DNA from: Kluyvera georgiana ATCC 51603
GTDB taxonomy: Bacteria > Pseudomonadota > Gammaproteobacteria > Enterobacterales > Enterobacteriaceae
Assembly (NCBI RefSeq): GCF_001654985.1
Contig: NZ_LXEU01000077.1
Location: 1-58,078, forward strand
Direction: 5' to 3'
Length of the DNA: 58,078 bases
The translations under genes and the position numbers were made by a program. Positions 44,784 through 55,345 of this stretch are shown here, piece after piece; positions within the stretch are counted from its first letter, which is position 1, and each line of letters opens with the position of its first letter. The notes beneath the pieces were generated by a model, which searched no databases, was not told the origin of the DNA, and was given only the letters and a program-made list of their open reading frames with translations.

Positions 44784-46007
44784 ATGTTTAAGTCTTTTTT
44801 CCCTAAGCCGGGACCCTTTTTTCTCTCGGCGTTTATTTGGGCAATGGTTGCGGTTATTTTCTGGCAGGTGGACGGCGGTAGCTGGCTATTGCGCCTGACC
44901 GGTGCAAGCAATGATGTTCCGATTAGCGCGGCACGTTTCTGGTCGCTGAACTACCTGGTGTTTTATGCCTACTATCTGGTGTGCGTTGGGCTCTTTGCCG
45001 GCTACTGGTTTATTCGCAGCCCGCACCGTTGGCAGTACTGGTCGATTCTGGGCACGGCGCTGATTATCTTTGTGACCTGGTTTATGGTGGAAGTTGGCGT
45101 GGCAATTAACGCCTGGTATGCACCCTTTTATGATCTTATTCAGACGGCGCTGGCCTCACCAAACAAAGTATCGATTAACCAGTTCTATCAGGAAATTGGC
45201 ATCTTCCTCGGTATCGCGCTTATCGCTGTCGTCATCGGCGTGTTGAATAACTTCTTCGTCAGCCACTATGTGTTCCGCTGGCGTACCGCGATGAACGAGC
45301 ACTACATGACCCACTGGCAGCACCTGCGCCATATTGAAGGGGCAGCACAGCGTGTACAGGAAGACACCATGCGCTTCGCGTCGACGCTGGAAGATATGGG
45401 TACCAGCTTTATCAACGCCATCATGACCCTGATTGCCTTCCTGCCGGTTCTGGTATCGTTGTCTGCACATGTGCCGAATCTGCCGATCGTCGGCCACGTG
45501 CCGTACGGTCTGGTGATTGCGGCAATCGTCTGGTCGCTGATGGGGACCGGGCTGCTGGCGGTAGTAGGTATCAAGCTGCCGGGGCTGAACTTTAAAAACC
45601 AACGCGTTGAAGCGGCCTATCGTAAGGAACTGGTTTACGGTGAAGATGATGCCACTCGCGCCACGCCGCCGACCGTACGCGAGCTGTTCAGCGCGGTGCG
45701 CCGTAACTATTTCCGCCTTTATTTCCACTATATGTACTTCAATATTGCTCGTATTCTGTACCTGCAGGTGGACAACGTTTTCGGTTTGTTCCTGCTGTTT
45801 CCGTCGATTGTTGCCGGTACGATTACGCTCGGTCTGATGACGCAGATAACCAACGTTTTCGGCCAGGTACGCGGATCGTTCCAGTATCTGATCAGCTCCT
45901 GGACCACGCTGGTGGAGCTGATGTCTATCTACAAGCGTCTGCGCAGCTTCGAACGAGAGCTGGATAATAAAGATTTGCCGGATGAAGTCGTACAGCCGCA
46001 GAGCTAG
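44784..46007 (+). CDS. sbmA: SbmA, peptide-uptake transporter of the inner membrane
   Basis: 407 residues (E. coli 406), preceded by AGGAGAG. A homodimeric SbmA/BacA-family membrane protein with an ABC-exporter-like fold but no nucleotide-binding domain. It imports microcin B17, microcin J25, bleomycin and proline-rich antimicrobial peptides using the proton gradient. Typical stretches are [29 protein letters not shown] near residue 170 (in parts) and [19 protein letters not shown] near the end. It forms an operon with yaiW, 33 bases downstream. Confidence 0.96.
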   Translation: MFKSFFPKPGPFFLSAFIWAMVAVIFWQVDGGSWLLRLTGASNDVPISAARFWSLNYLVFYAYYLVCVGLFAGYWFIRSPHRWQYWSILGTALIIFVTWFMVEVGVAINAWYAPFYDLIQTALASPNKVSINQFYQEIGIFLGIALIAVVIGVLNNFFVSHYVFRWRTAMNEHYMTHWQHLRHIEGAAQRVQEDTMRFASTLEDMGTSFINAIMTLIAFLPVLVSLSAHVPNLPIVGHVPYGLVIAAIVWSLMGTGLLAVVGIKLPGLNFKNQRVEAAYRKELVYGEDDATRATPPTVRELFSAVRRNYFRLYFHYMYFNIARILYLQVDNVFGLFLLFPSIVAGTITLGLMTQITNVFGQVRGSFQYLISSWTTLVELMSIYKRLRSFERELDNKDLPDEVVQPQS

Positions 46008-46040
46008 GCGATAATCGTTTATTTTTGATAAGGATAAACC

Positions 46041-47147
46041 ATGGCGATAGCCACAACGCGTTACCGTTCGTGTTCTCTTACCCTGCTGGCCGCTGCGCTG
46101 TTAAGCGCCTGTACCAGCCAGCAGGCACCGAAGCTGAAAGAGGGCGAAAAACCGGTCGATGTGGCAAGCGTGGTGCGGCAAAAAATGCCCGCCAGCGTGA
46201 AGGACAGAAACGCCTGGGCGCAGGCGCTGGCGAAGACTTTCGAGAGCCAGAAGCTAGCGCCGACGGAGGAGAATATCTGTTCGGTGCTGGCGGTCGCGCA
46301 ACAGGAGTCGAACTATCAATCCGACCCGTCGGTGCCTAATCTGAGCAAAATCGCCTGGCAGGAGATCGATCGCCGGGCGGAGAAGATGCACATTCCCGTT
46401 TTCCTCGTACACACCGCGCTGAAAATCAACTCGCCTAATGGCAAAAGCTACAGCGAACGGCTGGATAACGTGAAAACGGAGAAACAGCTAAGCGCAATAT
46501 TCGACGACTTTATCGGTATGGTGCCGATGGGGCAGAAGCTGTTTGGCTCGCTTAACCCGGTTCATACCGGCGGTCCGATGCAGGTCAGCATCGCCTTTGC
46601 CGAACAGCATCAGGATAACTACCCGTGGAAGATGGACGGCACCGTCCGCCAGGAGGTCTTTTCCCTGCGCGGCGGTCTGTGGTTCGGCACTTACCATCTG
46701 CTGAACTACCCGGCGAGCTATACGGCGCCTATCTATCGCTACGCCGACTTTAACGCCGGTTGGTACGCGAGCCGTAATGCGGCTTTCCAGTATGCGGTCA
46801 GTAAAGCCACGGGCGTGAAACTGGCGCTGGATGGCGACGTGATTCTCTACGGCAGCGACGAGCCGGGCAGTACTGAAAAAGCGGTCAGGAAGCTGGCGGA
46901 CAAGCTGTCGTTGAGCAACGCTGAGATTCACCGTCAGCTACAGAAAGGCGACAGCCAGGCATTTGAAAATACCGCGCTGTACAAAGGGGTGTATAAGATT
47001 GCCGAGCAAAAAGCGGGTAAACCGCTGGCCCGCGAGATGCTGCCGGGGATTCAGTTGGAGAGCCCGAAAATAACCCGTCAGTTGACCACGGCGTGGTTTG
47101 CTAAACGGGTTGATGAACGCCGGGCTAAATGTATGGCCCTGAACTAA
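46041..47147 (+). CDS. yaiW: YaiW, surface-exposed outer-membrane lipoprotein (DUF1615)
   Basis: 368 residues (E. coli 364). The signal peptide ends in the lipobox LLSAC near residue 24, so the mature protein starts with a lipidated cysteine. The DUF1615 domain fills the rest; [10 protein letters not shown] and [17 protein letters not shown] are recognisable. In E. coli it affects peptide uptake together with SbmA, which fits the shared operon. It overlaps the convergent yaiY end by four bases. Confidence 0.93.
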   Translation: MAIATTRYRSCSLTLLAAALLSACTSQQAPKLKEGEKPVDVASVVRQKMPASVKDRNAWAQALAKTFESQKLAPTEENICSVLAVAQQESNYQSDPSVPNLSKIAWQEIDRRAEKMHIPVFLVHTALKINSPNGKSYSERLDNVKTEKQLSAIFDDFIGMVPMGQKLFGSLNPVHTGGPMQVSIAFAEQHQDNYPWKMDGTVRQEVFSLRGGLWFGTYHLLNYPASYTAPIYRYADFNAGWYASRNAAFQYAVSKATGVKLALDGDVILYGSDEPGSTEKAVRKLADKLSLSNAEIHRQLQKGDSQAFENTALYKGVYKIAEQKAGKPLAREMLPGIQLESPKITRQLTTAWFAKRVDERRAKCMALN

Positions 47148-47446
47148 TCGTGATGACGCAGGCGGCGCACCAGGGAAACCACGCCAAGGATGGCGCAGCC
47201 TGCGAGGAAGGGCACCAGACCGAACAGGGTACTCACCCCGAGGCCAATTTCCACGCGCGGGCGACCGCTATCCTGAATCTGCATCAGATGTTCATAGATA
47301 CCCGGAGCGTGTAGCACCAAGGATAGCAGCTGTGCACCGACTGAAAAACACAGCAGGACGAAAAGTGCGTACGCAAGGTTGCCAGACGCGGAGGACGCCT
47401 TTTTCTTCCCACTGAACATGAGCTTTGACAAGGTAAAATCTGTCAT
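47144..47446 (-). CDS. yaiY: YaiY, small inner-membrane protein (DUF2755)
   Basis: 100 residues (E. coli 102). Two hydrophobic helices are visible at about 24-44 ([18 protein letters not shown]) and about 70-92 ([20 protein letters not shown]), with a Lys-rich N-terminal region. Function unknown. Convergent with yaiW. The 249 bases between it and yaiZ hold only the two divergent promoters, AT-rich and without a clear operator. Confidence 0.9.
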   Translation of the reverse strand: MTDFTLSKLMFSGKKKASSASGNLAYALFVLLCFSVGAQLLSLVLHAPGIYEHLMQIQDSGRPRVEIGLGVSTLFGLVPFLAGCAILGVVSLVRRLRHHD

Positions 47447-47695
47447 TGGGACCTCCAGGGTAACGTGACGACGGATAATTACGTGATACTGGGGTGAGTG
47501 TGGCAGTAGATGGCGATTGTCAATATCGGATTTATGGTAAATTTTGAGCCAGAATATTCCTGGTTTTGCGATCCAATTCTGGCATTTCTCGCTTTAGCTT
47601 AACGTTAAATCCCTTTAACATTCGCTAACTGCCGTTCACACCACAGACGTTGTCGCGGGTTTATGGCATCCTGTTTTCTTTGTGATGGAGCCGCT

Positions 47696-47890
47696 ATGAA
47701 CCTGCCTGTAAAAATCCGCCGCGACTGGCACTACTACGCCTTTGCGATCGGTCTTATTTTTATTCTTAACGGAATTGTTGGCCTGCTGGGGTTTGAAGCA
47801 AAGGGCTGGCAAACCTATGCCGTGGGGCTGGTGACCTGGGTGATTAGCTTCTGGCTGGCGGGGTTTATTATTCGTCGCAGGGAAGAGTAA
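47696..47890 (+). CDS. yaiZ: YaiZ, small inner-membrane protein (DUF2754)
   Basis: 64 residues from ATG 47696 (MNLPVKIRRDWHYYAFAIGL), shorter than E. coli YaiZ by a few C-terminal residues. Two helices, IGLIFILNGIVGLLGF and GLVTWVISFWLAGFII, are followed by RRREE. Function unknown. The frame extends upstream to 47663, but the family start is internal. It converges with ddlA. Confidence 0.9.
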   Translation: MNLPVKIRRDWHYYAFAIGLIFILNGIVGLLGFEAKGWQTYAVGLVTWVISFWLAGFIIRRREE

Positions 47891-47904
47891 AGGTCTGGAT
47901 TTAT

Positions 47905-47926
47905 CGGGGCGCTTTGCCGCGCCCCG
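47905..47926. terminator. Hairpin between convergent yaiZ and ddlA
   Basis: CGGGGCGC, six bases, GCGCCCCG: 8-bp perfect arms between two convergent stops. It lacks a T-run, so termination in either direction is probable rather than certain. Confidence 0.55.
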
Positions 47927-47936
47927 GAAACATGTC

Positions 47937-49037
47937 TTAATCGTTCATCGACGTTTTCAGCGCCTTATCGGCCTGATGACGCTCCAGCGCGAGCTCGATC
48001 AAGCGGGTAATCAGCGACGTATAGTCCAGACCGCTGGCCTGCCACAATTTCGGGTACATGCTGATGTTGGTGAAGCCAGGCAAGGTGTTGATTTCGTTAA
48101 TCACCACGTCGTTTTCGGCGGTCAGGAACACATCCACGCGCGCCATGCCGCTACAGCCTAACGTTTGATAAGCGTCAATCGCGACATGACGGATTTTATC
48201 ATTCACTTCGGCGGAAATCGCGGCTGGAACCACCACCTTCGCGCCGTTATCGTCAATGTACTTGGTGTCGTAAGCGTAGAATTCACTGTTCAGCACGATC
48301 TCACCGCAGGTGCTGGCCTGTGGATCGTCATTGCCCAGTACTGCGCATTCGATTTCACGGCCTTTAATGCCTTGCTCCACTACGACTTTATGGTCGAATT
48401 CAAAAGCTAGCGCGACGGCTTTCGCGTACTGCTCCGCATCGTTGACCTTACTCACGCCAACCGAAGAGCCCTGATTCGCAGGCTTAACGAACAGCGGCAG
48501 ACCAAGCTTCGCTTTGATCTCGTCGAAGGTGAAACTGTCGCGGTTGCGGCGCGTCAAGGTAACAAACGGCGCAATAGATAGCCCGGCGTCGCGCAGCAGG
48601 CGCTTGGTCACGTCTTTATCCATGCAGGCGGCAGAACCCAGAACGTCGGAGCCGACAAACGGCAGGTTGGCCATGCGCAGCATCCCTTGCAGGGAACCGT
48701 CCTCGCCTAACGTGCCGTGCACAATGGGGAAAATCACATCGATGGCGTCCAACGGCTGGCCGCTTTCGGCATCAATCATTTGCTGGCGCTCACGGCCTGG
48801 AATATGGGCCAGCGTGGTCGTAGAAGGGCGCAGCGCGATACGGGCGGGGTCCTGAGCATTGAGCAGATAGTTCTGCGCATCGCTGATGTGCCACTGCCCC
48901 TGTTTATCAATGCCTAACAGCACGACGTCAAACCGCGTTTTATCGATCGCTTCTACAATATTCTTCGCGGACTGTAGGGAGACTTCGTGCTCCGCCGATT
49001 TGCCGCCAAAAACAATCCCAACCCGCAACTTTGCCAT
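47937..49037 (-). CDS. ddlA: D-alanine--D-alanine ligase A
   Basis: 366 residues (E. coli 364) starting [20 protein letters not shown]. It joins two D-alanines with ATP for peptidoglycan precursors. The ATP-grasp features are [11 protein letters not shown] at the N terminus, [16 protein letters not shown] near residue 182, the CAVLGND stretch and the metal site [16 protein letters not shown] near 316. Its start region and the 276 bases before the MFS gene contain no further gene. Confidence 0.96.
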   Translation of the reverse strand: MAKLRVGIVFGGKSAEHEVSLQSAKNIVEAIDKTRFDVVLLGIDKQGQWHISDAQNYLLNAQDPARIALRPSTTTLAHIPGRERQQMIDAESGQPLDAIDVIFPIVHGTLGEDGSLQGMLRMANLPFVGSDVLGSAACMDKDVTKRLLRDAGLSIAPFVTLTRRNRDSFTFDEIKAKLGLPLFVKPANQGSSVGVSKVNDAEQYAKAVALAFEFDHKVVVEQGIKGREIECAVLGNDDPQASTCGEIVLNSEFYAYDTKYIDDNGAKVVVPAAISAEVNDKIRHVAIDAYQTLGCSGMARVDVFLTAENDVVINEINTLPGFTNISMYPKLWQASGLDYTSLITRLIELALERHQADKALKTSMND

Positions 49038-49313
49038 TCTCTAATTCCATCCATTCCAAACGCAAAGCACATAACATACCACGGCCGTTGCGGGCTATCT
49101 GCCTTTTCCATCTCGTTTAAGGTGAATCCGCCGCAGCCGCTAAGCATAACTCACTAACGTCTTGCGTTTTAATCGTGATATTAATCACAAAAATGGGCTT
49201 ATTGGCTGATAAAATCCTGAAATAATTGATTAAGCATCTCTGACAATACGGCGAGAAAAGCGACTTGCTAACCTGACAACTTGTTCTCGTCAATTGAAGT
49301 CAAACGCGTCGTT

Positions 49314-50513
49314 ATGGAATCCTGGAAGGTTAACCTTATTTCCGTCTGGTTCGGCTGTTTTTTCACCGGGCTAGCGATTAGCCAGATTTTGCCTTTTTTA
49401 CCGCTTTATGTGGCGCAGCTTGGCGTCACCTCACACGAATCGCTGTCCATGTGGTCAGGCTTAACTTTCAGCGTCACCTTCCTGGTGTCAGCCATTGTAT
49501 CGCCAATGTGGGGAAGCCTCGCTGACCGTAAAGGCCGTAAGTTAATGCTGCTACGCGCGTCGCTCGGAATGGCGGTGGCGATTTTATTGCAGGCCTTCGC
49601 CACCAACGTCTGGCAGCTCTTTTTCCTGCGCGCCATTATGGGCTTAACGTCCGGCTATATTCCTAACGCGATGGCGCTGGTGGCCTCGCAGGTACCGCGT
49701 GAGCGCAGCGGCTGGGCGCTGAGCACCCTCTCGACGGCGCAGATCACCGGGGTGATTGGTGGGCCGCTGCTCGGCGGTTTTCTTGCTGACCACGTGGGGC
49801 TGCGAATGGTGTTCTTTATCACCGCCTTTCTGCTGATGGTGAGCTTCCTGGTGACGCTGTTTTTAATCAAAGAGGGCGCTCGTCCGGTGTTGGAAAAAGG
49901 CGAGAAGCTGAGCGGCAAGGCGGTATTTGCCTCGCTGCCGTACCCGGGGCTGGTGATCAGCCTGTTTGTGACGACGATGGTGATTCAGCTGTGCAACGGT
50001 TCGATTAGCCCCATTCTGGCGCTGTTTATTAAGTCCATGTCGCCTGACAGTACCAACATCGCCTTCTTAAGCGGCATGATTGCCGCCGTTCCCGGCGTAT
50101 CGGCGCTGATTTCCGCGCCAAGGCTGGGCAAGCTCGGGGATCGTATCGGCACGGCCCGCATTTTGCTGGGCACGCTGGTTTTTGCCGTGGTGCTGTTCTT
50201 TGCCATGTCGTTTGTGACCACGCCGCTACAGCTTGGCATTCTCCGTTTTATTCTTGGCTTTGCCGATGGTGCGATGCTGCCGGCGGTACAAACGCTGTTG
50301 CTCAAATATATTAGCGAGCGCGTTACCGGGCGTATATTCGGCTATAACCAGTCGTTTATGTATCTGGGTAACGTGGCGGGGCCGCTGATTGGCGCATCCA
50401 TTTCAGCAATGGCGGGATTCCGCTGGGTATTTATTGCCACCGCGGTGATTGTGCTGATTAACCTATGGCAACTGGCGGTAATGCTCCGTCGTACCCAGCC
50501 GGTTCGTCAGTAA
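49314..50513 (+). CDS. MdtG-like MFS drug efflux transporter
   Basis: 399 residues from [21 protein letters not shown]. Similar throughout to E. coli Mdt[20 protein letters not shown], the motif A loop [21 protein letters not shown], and [19 protein letters not shown] and QTLLLKYIS in the second half. It should pump hydrophobic drugs out using protons. The ATG has no obvious Shine-Dalgarno; the frame is open to a TTG at 49281 with none either, so the start is uncertain. It is not present between ddlA and iraP in E. coli. Confidence 0.8.
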   Translation: MESWKVNLISVWFGCFFTGLAISQILPFLPLYVAQLGVTSHESLSMWSGLTFSVTFLVSAIVSPMWGSLADRKGRKLMLLRASLGMAVAILLQAFATNVWQLFFLRAIMGLTSGYIPNAMALVASQVPRERSGWALSTLSTAQITGVIGGPLLGGFLADHVGLRMVFFITAFLLMVSFLVTLFLIKEGARPVLEKGEKLSGKAVFASLPYPGLVISLFVTTMVIQLCNGSISPILALFIKSMSPDSTNIAFLSGMIAAVPGVSALISAPRLGKLGDRIGTARILLGTLVFAVVLFFAMSFVTTPLQLGILRFILGFADGAMLPAVQTLLLKYISERVTGRIFGYNQSFMYLGNVAGPLIGASISAMAGFRWVFIATAVIVLINLWQLAVMLRRTQPVRQ

Positions 50514-50815
50514 TATCATGGTCACGAGGGAAATAGCGGCACAACGTTATTTCCTTCGATTCATTCCTCTCTTATTCAAATTTGGACCATGGCTCTGCAT
50601 TATTATGCGAGAGAAACGTTTCGCTGACGAAAAATGAAACTAATTCCATGATATTGATAGGGATTATATTTTTGCGGGTTTCACTTGCAGAATTGTCTGG
50701 ATATTGTAATTCTATTCCTGCTTGCCAAAGGGGAATGGAACCGTATGTTTTAGCGGTCTATTTATTTTTTCAGGGCCTGCATCCAGCCCATCGCTATCCA
50801 TAAGGAAAACGCGCG
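50514..50815. other. Intergenic region before iraP
   Basis: 302 bases after the MdtG-like gene. It becomes AT-rich toward iraP. A short open frame at 50582-50803 has no ribosome site and no family signal. Regulation of iraP presumably lies here, but I see no element I can name with confidence. Confidence 0.4.
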
Positions 50816-51076
50816 ATGAAAAATTTCATTGCTGAATTGCTGGTAAAACTAGCTGAAAAGGAAGATGAAGCAAACGCGCTACGTATTCAGGTTGATGCGC
50901 TGGAAGTGGTGGTGACTACGCTGCTACTGCATATGAAACAGCAGCCTCAGTCCGATCTGGAAAGCCACATTGCCGCCACGCTGAATAAGCTTACACCGCC
51001 GGAAGATGCTTCCGATCATCATCGCGAATTATTATATAACCATGTTAAACGGTTATTTCTAGCCCCCGAAAAATAG
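50816..51076 (+). CDS. iraP: IraP, anti-adaptor that stabilises RpoS
   Basis: 86 residues (E. coli IraP also 86), starting MKNFIAELLVKLAEKEDEAN. It binds the adaptor RssB and so blocks delivery of sigma-S to ClpXP when phosphate is short. The first 45 residues form the predicted coiled-coil (EDEANALRIQVDALEVVVTT). GGAAAA stands eight bases upstream. It is followed by phoA after a Pho box, the same context as in E. coli. Confidence 0.92.
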   Translation: MKNFIAELLVKLAEKEDEANALRIQVDALEVVVTTLLLHMKQQPQSDLESHIAATLNKLTPPEDASDHHRELLYNHVKRLFLAPEK

Positions 51077-51097
51077 TAGGTCTTTGCTTATTTCACG

Positions 51098-51115
51098 CTG
51101 TCATTAAACTGTCAC
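51098..51115 (+). promoter_or_regulatory. Pho box of the phoA promoter
   Basis: CTGTCAT, TAAA, CTGTCAC: both 7-base half-sites fit the PhoB consensus. A -10 (TACAGT, 51126-51131) follows at the spacing seen in E. coli phoA. Confidence 0.85.
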
Positions 51116-51176
51116 GCTCTTTTCTTACAGTCTCCATGTTTTCTTTTTTTAAGTATTTATACATGGAGAAACTAAC

Positions 51177-52586
51177 GTGAAATACCGTGCTATCGTTGCC
51201 GCATTATTACCTCTGCTGAGTCTACCTGCCGTTCATGCGGAGACCTCTACCGCCGTTCTCGATAACCGCGCCGCGCAAGGGGACATCACCCAGCCGGGCG
51301 GTGCTCGCCGTTTATCTGCCGATCAAACCGATGCGATTCGCGCCTCCTTAAATAATAAACAGGCCAAAAACGTTATTTTGCTGATTGGCGATGGGATGGG
51401 CGACTCTGAAATTACCGCCGCGCGTAACTACGCGGAAGGCGCGGGCGGTTATTTTAAAGGTATTGACGCGCTGCCGTTAACCGGCCAGTACACCCATTAT
51501 GCGCTGAACAAAAAGACCGGTAAGCCGGACTACGTGACCGACTCCGCCGCGTCGGCCACCGCCTGGAGTACCGGCGTGAAAACCTATAACGGCGCGCTGG
51601 GCGTCGATATCCATGAAAAAGATCACCAGACGATTCTGGAGCTGGCGAAAGCGGCCGGCCTGGCGACCGGTAACGTGTCTACCGCCGAATTGCAGGATGC
51701 GACGCCTGCGGCGCAGATTTCTCATGTCACTTCGCGTAAGTGTTACGGCCCGAGCGTGACCAGCGAAAAATGCCCGACCAACGCGCTGGAAAAAGGCGGT
51801 AAAGGGTCCATTACCGAACAGCTGCTGAATGCCCGCGCGGACGTGACGCTGGGCGGCGGCGCAAAAACCTTCGCCGAAACCGCGACAGCGGGTGAATGGC
51901 AGGGGAAAACCCTGCGTGAACAGGCACAGGCGCGCGGTTATCAGTTAGTGGATAACGCCACCACGCTGGCGGCGATTACGCAGGCTAACCAGGACAAACC
52001 GTTGCTGGGGCTGTTCTCCGACGGCAATATGCCGGTTCGTTGGGAAGGACCGAAGGCCTCTTATCACGGCAACCTGGATAAGCCAGCGGTGACCTGTACG
52101 CCGAACCCGAAACGTGATGCCAGCGTGCCGACTCTGGCGCAGATGACCGACAAAGCCATCTCTCTGTTGAGCGCCAACGAAAAAGGCTTCTTCCTGCAGG
52201 TTGAAGGGGCGTCGATCGATAAACAGGATCACGCGGCGAATCCGTGCGGCCAGATTGGCGAAACGGTCGACCTGGATGAAGCGGTACAAAAAGCGCTGGA
52301 ATTTGCGAAAAAAGACGGCAATACCCTGGTGATCGTCACCGCTGACCACGCGCACGCCAGCCAGATTATTCCACCGGAAACCAAAGCGCCGGGCCTGACG
52401 CAGGCATTGAACACCAAAGATGGGTCAGTGATGGTCATGAGCTACGGTAACTCGGAAGAAGAGTCGATGGAGCATACCGGCACCCAGCTGCGCATTGCGG
52501 CCTACGGCCCGCATGCCGCTAATGTGGTTGGCCTCACCGATCAGACGGATCTTTATTACACCATGAAAGCGGCCCTGGGGCTGTAA
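51177..52586 (+). CDS. phoA: Alkaline phosphatase PhoA
   Basis: 469 residues (E. coli 471) from a GTG start with GGAGAA upstream, as in E. coli. Signal peptide [21 protein letters not shown], so periplasmic. It hydrolyses phosphate monoesters. Active site: [15 protein letters not shown] (metal Asp), [16 protein letters not shown] (nucleophile Ser), [14 protein letters not shown] and [10 protein letters not shown] (zinc ligands). Cysteine pairs for two disulfides are present ([11 protein letters not shown] and CTPNP...NPC). Induced by PhoB through the box at 51098. Confidence 0.97.
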   Translation: MKYRAIVAALLPLLSLPAVHAETSTAVLDNRAAQGDITQPGGARRLSADQTDAIRASLNNKQAKNVILLIGDGMGDSEITAARNYAEGAGGYFKGIDALPLTGQYTHYALNKKTGKPDYVTDSAASATAWSTGVKTYNGALGVDIHEKDHQTILELAKAAGLATGNVSTAELQDATPAAQISHVTSRKCYGPSVTSEKCPTNALEKGGKGSITEQLLNARADVTLGGGAKTFAETATAGEWQGKTLREQAQARGYQLVDNATTLAAITQANQDKPLLGLFSDGNMPVRWEGPKASYHGNLDKPAVTCTPNPKRDASVPTLAQMTDKAISLLSANEKGFFLQVEGASIDKQDHAANPCGQIGETVDLDEAVQKALEFAKKDGNTLVIVTADHAHASQIIPPETKAPGLTQALNTKDGSVMVMSYGNSEEESMEHTGTQLRIAAYGPHAANVVGLTDQTDLYYTMKAALGL

Positions 52587-52593
52587 TCTCGCG

Positions 52594-52629
52594 ACCAAAT
52601 CGGCGGCATTTCATTGCCGTCGATTTGGT
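52594..52629. other. Stem-loop between phoA and psiF
   Basis: ACCAAATCGGCGGCA and TGCCGTCGATTTGGT pair in 14 of 15 positions around a six-base loop, eight bases past the phoA stop. No T-run follows, so it may act as an mRNA 3'-end stabiliser or partial terminator between phoA and psiF. Confidence 0.55.
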
Positions 52630-52684
52630 AAAATTCCTGCCAGCGACCAGACTTACAGAGTTCTACTCACAAAAGGATGGTGCA

Positions 52685-53020
52685 ATGAAAACAACATTAC
52701 TGATTACCCTACTGTGTGGCGTGTTTGCGGCCAGCGCCGCGTCTGCGGCGACGACGGCCGCCGCGCCCGAAAAGACCCTGACGCCGCAGCAACAGCGGAT
52801 GAGTAGCTGCAATCAGCAGGCGGCCGCCAAAACCCTGAAGGGGGATGAGCGCAAGACCTTTATGAGCAGTTGTCTGAAAGGGGAAGGGGCGCCTGCAGAC
52901 GGCAAAGCGTTAACGCCGCAGCAGCAAAAAATGAAGGATTGTAACGCGCAGGCGGCTCAGAAGACCCTGAAGGGCGACGAACGTAAAACCTTTATGAGCA
53001 CCTGTCTGAAGAAAAAGTAA
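52685..53020 (+). CDS. psiF: PsiF, phosphate-starvation-inducible periplasmic protein
   Basis: 111 residues from ATG 52685, with AAGGATGG upstream. Signal peptide MKTTLLITLLCGVFAASAAS, cleaved after ASAAS/A near residue 22. The mature part is two copies of a PsiF repeat (LTPQQQxM, then TLKGDERKTFMS and CLK), each with two cysteines. Function unknown. It follows phoA as in E. coli and converges with proC; the usual dgcC in between is absent. Confidence 0.92.
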   Translation: MKTTLLITLLCGVFAASAASAATTAAAPEKTLTPQQQRMSSCNQQAAAKTLKGDERKTFMSSCLKGEGAPADGKALTPQQQKMKDCNAQAAQKTLKGDERKTFMSTCLKKK

Positions 53021-53045
53021 GTTCACATCTTATGGCAAGCTAACC

Positions 53046-53070
53046 TGGCCCGGCAGCGTTTGCCGGGCCA
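53046..53070. terminator. Hairpin between convergent psiF and proC
   Basis: TGGCCCGGCA, GCGTT, TGCCGGGCCA: perfect 10-bp arms in the 56-base gap between two stops. It can serve both directions, although no T-run is obvious. Confidence 0.6.
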
Positions 53071-53076
53071 GCGCCA

Positions 53077-53886
53077 TCAGGACTTGCTCATCTTGTCCGA
53101 TTTTTCCATGCATTTTGCCATCGCTTCGATGACCGCCGAGCGGAAGCCTTTTTCTTCCAGCACGCGTACTGCTTCAATCGTGGTGCCGCCAGGCGAGCAC
53201 ACCATATCTTTCAGTTCACCCGGATGCTTACCGGTTTCCAGCACCATCTTCGCGGAGCCCATGACCGCCTGCGCGGCGAATTTATAGGCCTGAGCGCGCG
53301 GCATACCGCCCAGCACGGCGGCATCGGCCATGGCTTCGATAAACATAAATACATAGGCCGGTGCAGAGCCGCTAACGCCCACTACCGGGTGGATCATCGG
53401 TTCAGCAATCTCTTCTGCAGCCCCGAAGCAGCGGAAAATATTCAGCACATCGGCGATATCTTCCGGTGTGACCAGCGCGTTTGGCGTGACCGAGGTCATC
53501 CCGGCGTTGACCAGCGACGGTGTGTTCGGCATGGCGCGGACGATTTTACGATCGTGGCCCAGCGCGCGCGCCAGCTGGTCGAGGGTGATCCCTGCCGCAA
53601 TGGAAACCACCAGAGAGTCTTTGTTCAGGCTGGAGGCTATGTCGCTCAGCACTTTCACCATAATTCCCGGCTTCACGGCACCGAAGACGATATCCGCCAC
53701 CTGCGCCACTTCCTGCGGGCTTTGCGCCGCGTTAATGCCGAACTCATCGCGCAGCGCGGCGACTTTATCCGGGGAAGGGGTGTAAACCCAAATCTGCCCA
53801 GGAAGTACCTGCCCGCTGGCAATCAGGCCGCCCAGAATGGCCTTTCCCATATTACCGCAGCCAATGAAGCCAATTTTCTTCTCCAT
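53077..53886 (-). CDS. proC: Pyrroline-5-carboxylate reductase ProC
   Basis: 269 residues from MEKKIGFIGCGNMGKAILGG, the E. coli length. The frame extends 30 codons upstream, but that has no family match. It reduces pyrroline-5-carboxylate to proline with NADPH. The Rossmann loop is GFIGCGNMG; the C-terminal signature is GSAKMVLETGKHPGELKDMV (in part) followed by CSPGGTT. Cytoplasmic; the last step of proline synthesis. Confidence 0.96.
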   Translation of the reverse strand: MEKKIGFIGCGNMGKAILGGLIASGQVLPGQIWVYTPSPDKVAALRDEFGINAAQSPQEVAQVADIVFGAVKPGIMVKVLSDIASSLNKDSLVVSIAAGITLDQLARALGHDRKIVRAMPNTPSLVNAGMTSVTPNALVTPEDIADVLNIFRCFGAAEEIAEPMIHPVVGVSGSAPAYVFMFIEAMADAAVLGGMPRAQAYKFAAQAVMGSAKMVLETGKHPGELKDMVCSPGGTTIEAVRVLEEKGFRSAVIEAMAKCMEKSDKMSKS

Positions 53887-54044
53887 CATGTCTCTCCCTC
53901 TGTCTGTTTTTTTGTAGTGTACTGTTATAGGCCATTCCCGGCGATGGGTAACGTACTTTTGTGACGCTGGCTGCACATTATTACGCCCAAAGACGTGCTT
54001 ACCGTATAATCGCCCTTTAACAGCCAGCGTTAAGCGGAGTGAGT

Positions 54045-54497
54045 ATGACGATTTGGGTGGATGCCGATGCGTGTCCGAATGTGATTAAAGAGGTGCTTTA
54101 CCGCGCCGCAGACCGCACGCAGATTGAACTTGTGCTGGTGGCGAACCAGTATCTGCGCGTGCCGCCGTCGCGCTTTATTCGCGCGATGGTGGTGCCAAAA
54201 GGTTTTGACGTTGCCGACAATGAAATCGTACGGCTGTGCCAACCGGGCGATCTGGTGATTACCGCCGATATCCCTCTGGCTGCTGAAGTGCTGGAAAAGG
54301 GCGGGGCGGCGCTGAACCCGCGCGGTGAACGCTACAGCGATGCCACTATTCGCGAACGTCTGACGCTGCGAGACTTTATGGACACAATGCGCTCCAGCGG
54401 TATTCAAACCGGTGGCCCCAGCGCGCTTTCCCAGCGTGACCGCCAGCAGTTTGCCGCTGAGCTGGACAAGTGGCTGTTGGCGGTAAAACGCGGCTGA
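54045..54497 (+). CDS. yaiI: YaiI (UPF0178), PIN-like nuclease-fold protein
   Basis: 150 residues from [20 protein letters not shown], with GGAG six bases upstream; a GTG two codons earlier is less likely. Acidic residues DADAC at the start and ADIPLA later form a PIN-like metal site by family reading. LNPRGERY and [15 protein letters not shown] are well conserved. The biological role is unknown. Same position between proC and aroL as in E. coli. Confidence 0.9.
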   Translation: MTIWVDADACPNVIKEVLYRAADRTQIELVLVANQYLRVPPSRFIRAMVVPKGFDVADNEIVRLCQPGDLVITADIPLAAEVLEKGGAALNPRGERYSDATIRERLTLRDFMDTMRSSGIQTGGPSALSQRDRQQFAAELDKWLLAVKRG

Positions 54498-54666
54498 CAG
54501 GATTTCTGTCGCCGGAATATGCTACCTTTGCCGCGTCGTTCAGCTTGTCAAAACAAGTCAGTTTCATGTACTGTTATCGTAACGACTTGTGGCATTATTT
54601 TTTTACGCTTTAAAAGCAGATATTGACTGGATATAAAGCGGATAAAATACTCAGGCTGAATCTTTT

Positions 54667-54711
54667 TGTAACTTAAAGTTTACACTTACTTGTGTACTAG
54701 TTTGGTGGTAT
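54667..54711 (+). promoter_or_regulatory. TyrR box and TrpR-like operator upstream of aroL
   Basis: TGTAAC, TTAAAG, TTTACA at 54667-54684 is a strong TyrR box (one mismatch to TGTAAA-N6-TTTACA). TGTACTAGTTTGGTGGTA follows at about 54693-54711 and resembles the TrpR operator of E. coli aroL. Together they predict repression by tyrosine and tryptophan. The rest of the 272-base yaiI-aroL gap is AT-rich with no gene. Confidence 0.7.
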
Positions 54712-54769
54712 TATTCACGCTTCACATGCACGTCCCGTAATTTTGCGTCATCAGGGGGAATTCCAGGTA

Positions 54770-55294
54770 ATGACACAACCTATTTTTCTGATCGGAGCCA
54801 GAGGCTGCGGAAAAACAACAATAGGTCAAGCGCTTACCCATGCCTGCGATTTCCGTTTTGTTGATACTGACCAGGTGTTACAGCAGCGGTCAGGCATGAG
54901 CGTGGCGGATATCGTGGCGGCGGAAGGCTGGCCGGGTTTCCGCGCCAGAGAGACCGAAACGTTAATCTCCGTCACCCAGCCAGGCGCGGTTATCGCCACG
55001 GGCGGTGGAATTATCCTTGCTCCGGTGAACCGCGAATTTATGCGCCAGAACGGTGTTGTGGTTTATCTGAATGCGCCGGTTCCCGTTTTGGCACGCCGTC
55101 TGGAAGCCTTTCCAGAAGCTGACCAGCGCCCGACGCTGACCGGTAAACCCATTAGCGAAGAAGTCGCCGATGTGCTGGCTCAGCGCGATGCGCTGTACCG
55201 CGAAACCGCCCATTATATCGTCGACGCTTCCGCCGCGCCGGAGCGCGTGGTGACGCTGATCCTCGACGCTCTTCACCTGGCCACCGCCAGCTAG
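54770..55294 (+). CDS. aroL: Shikimate kinase II AroL
   Basis: 174 residues (E. coli 174) from [20 protein letters not shown]. It phosphorylates shikimate with ATP. Walker A is GARGCGKTT; the shikimate-binding FVDTDQ is near residue 31, FRARET near 56 and the catalytic GGGII near 80; LID and adenine residues follow (ADQRPTLTG). The frame also extends upstream to 54743, but E. coli start and TyrR spacing favour 54770. In E. coli yaiA follows; here it is missing. Confidence 0.95.
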   Translation: MTQPIFLIGARGCGKTTIGQALTHACDFRFVDTDQVLQQRSGMSVADIVAAEGWPGFRARETETLISVTQPGAVIATGGGIILAPVNREFMRQNGVVVYLNAPVPVLARRLEAFPEADQRPTLTGKPISEEVADVLAQRDALYRETAHYIVDASAAPERVVTLILDALHLATAS

Positions 55295-55345
55295 CGGAGC
55301 GCATCGCTTTCTCCCCATCTCTTCCTCATGTTGTGATGCACGCTG

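Noticed and set aside
50582-50803. A 73-codon small protein before iraP
   Set aside because: No Shine-Dalgarno, no similarity I recognise, and it overlaps the presumed iraP promoter.
53887-53976. Longer ProC with 30 extra residues
   Set aside because: No family match in the extension; MEKKIGFIG is the conserved start.
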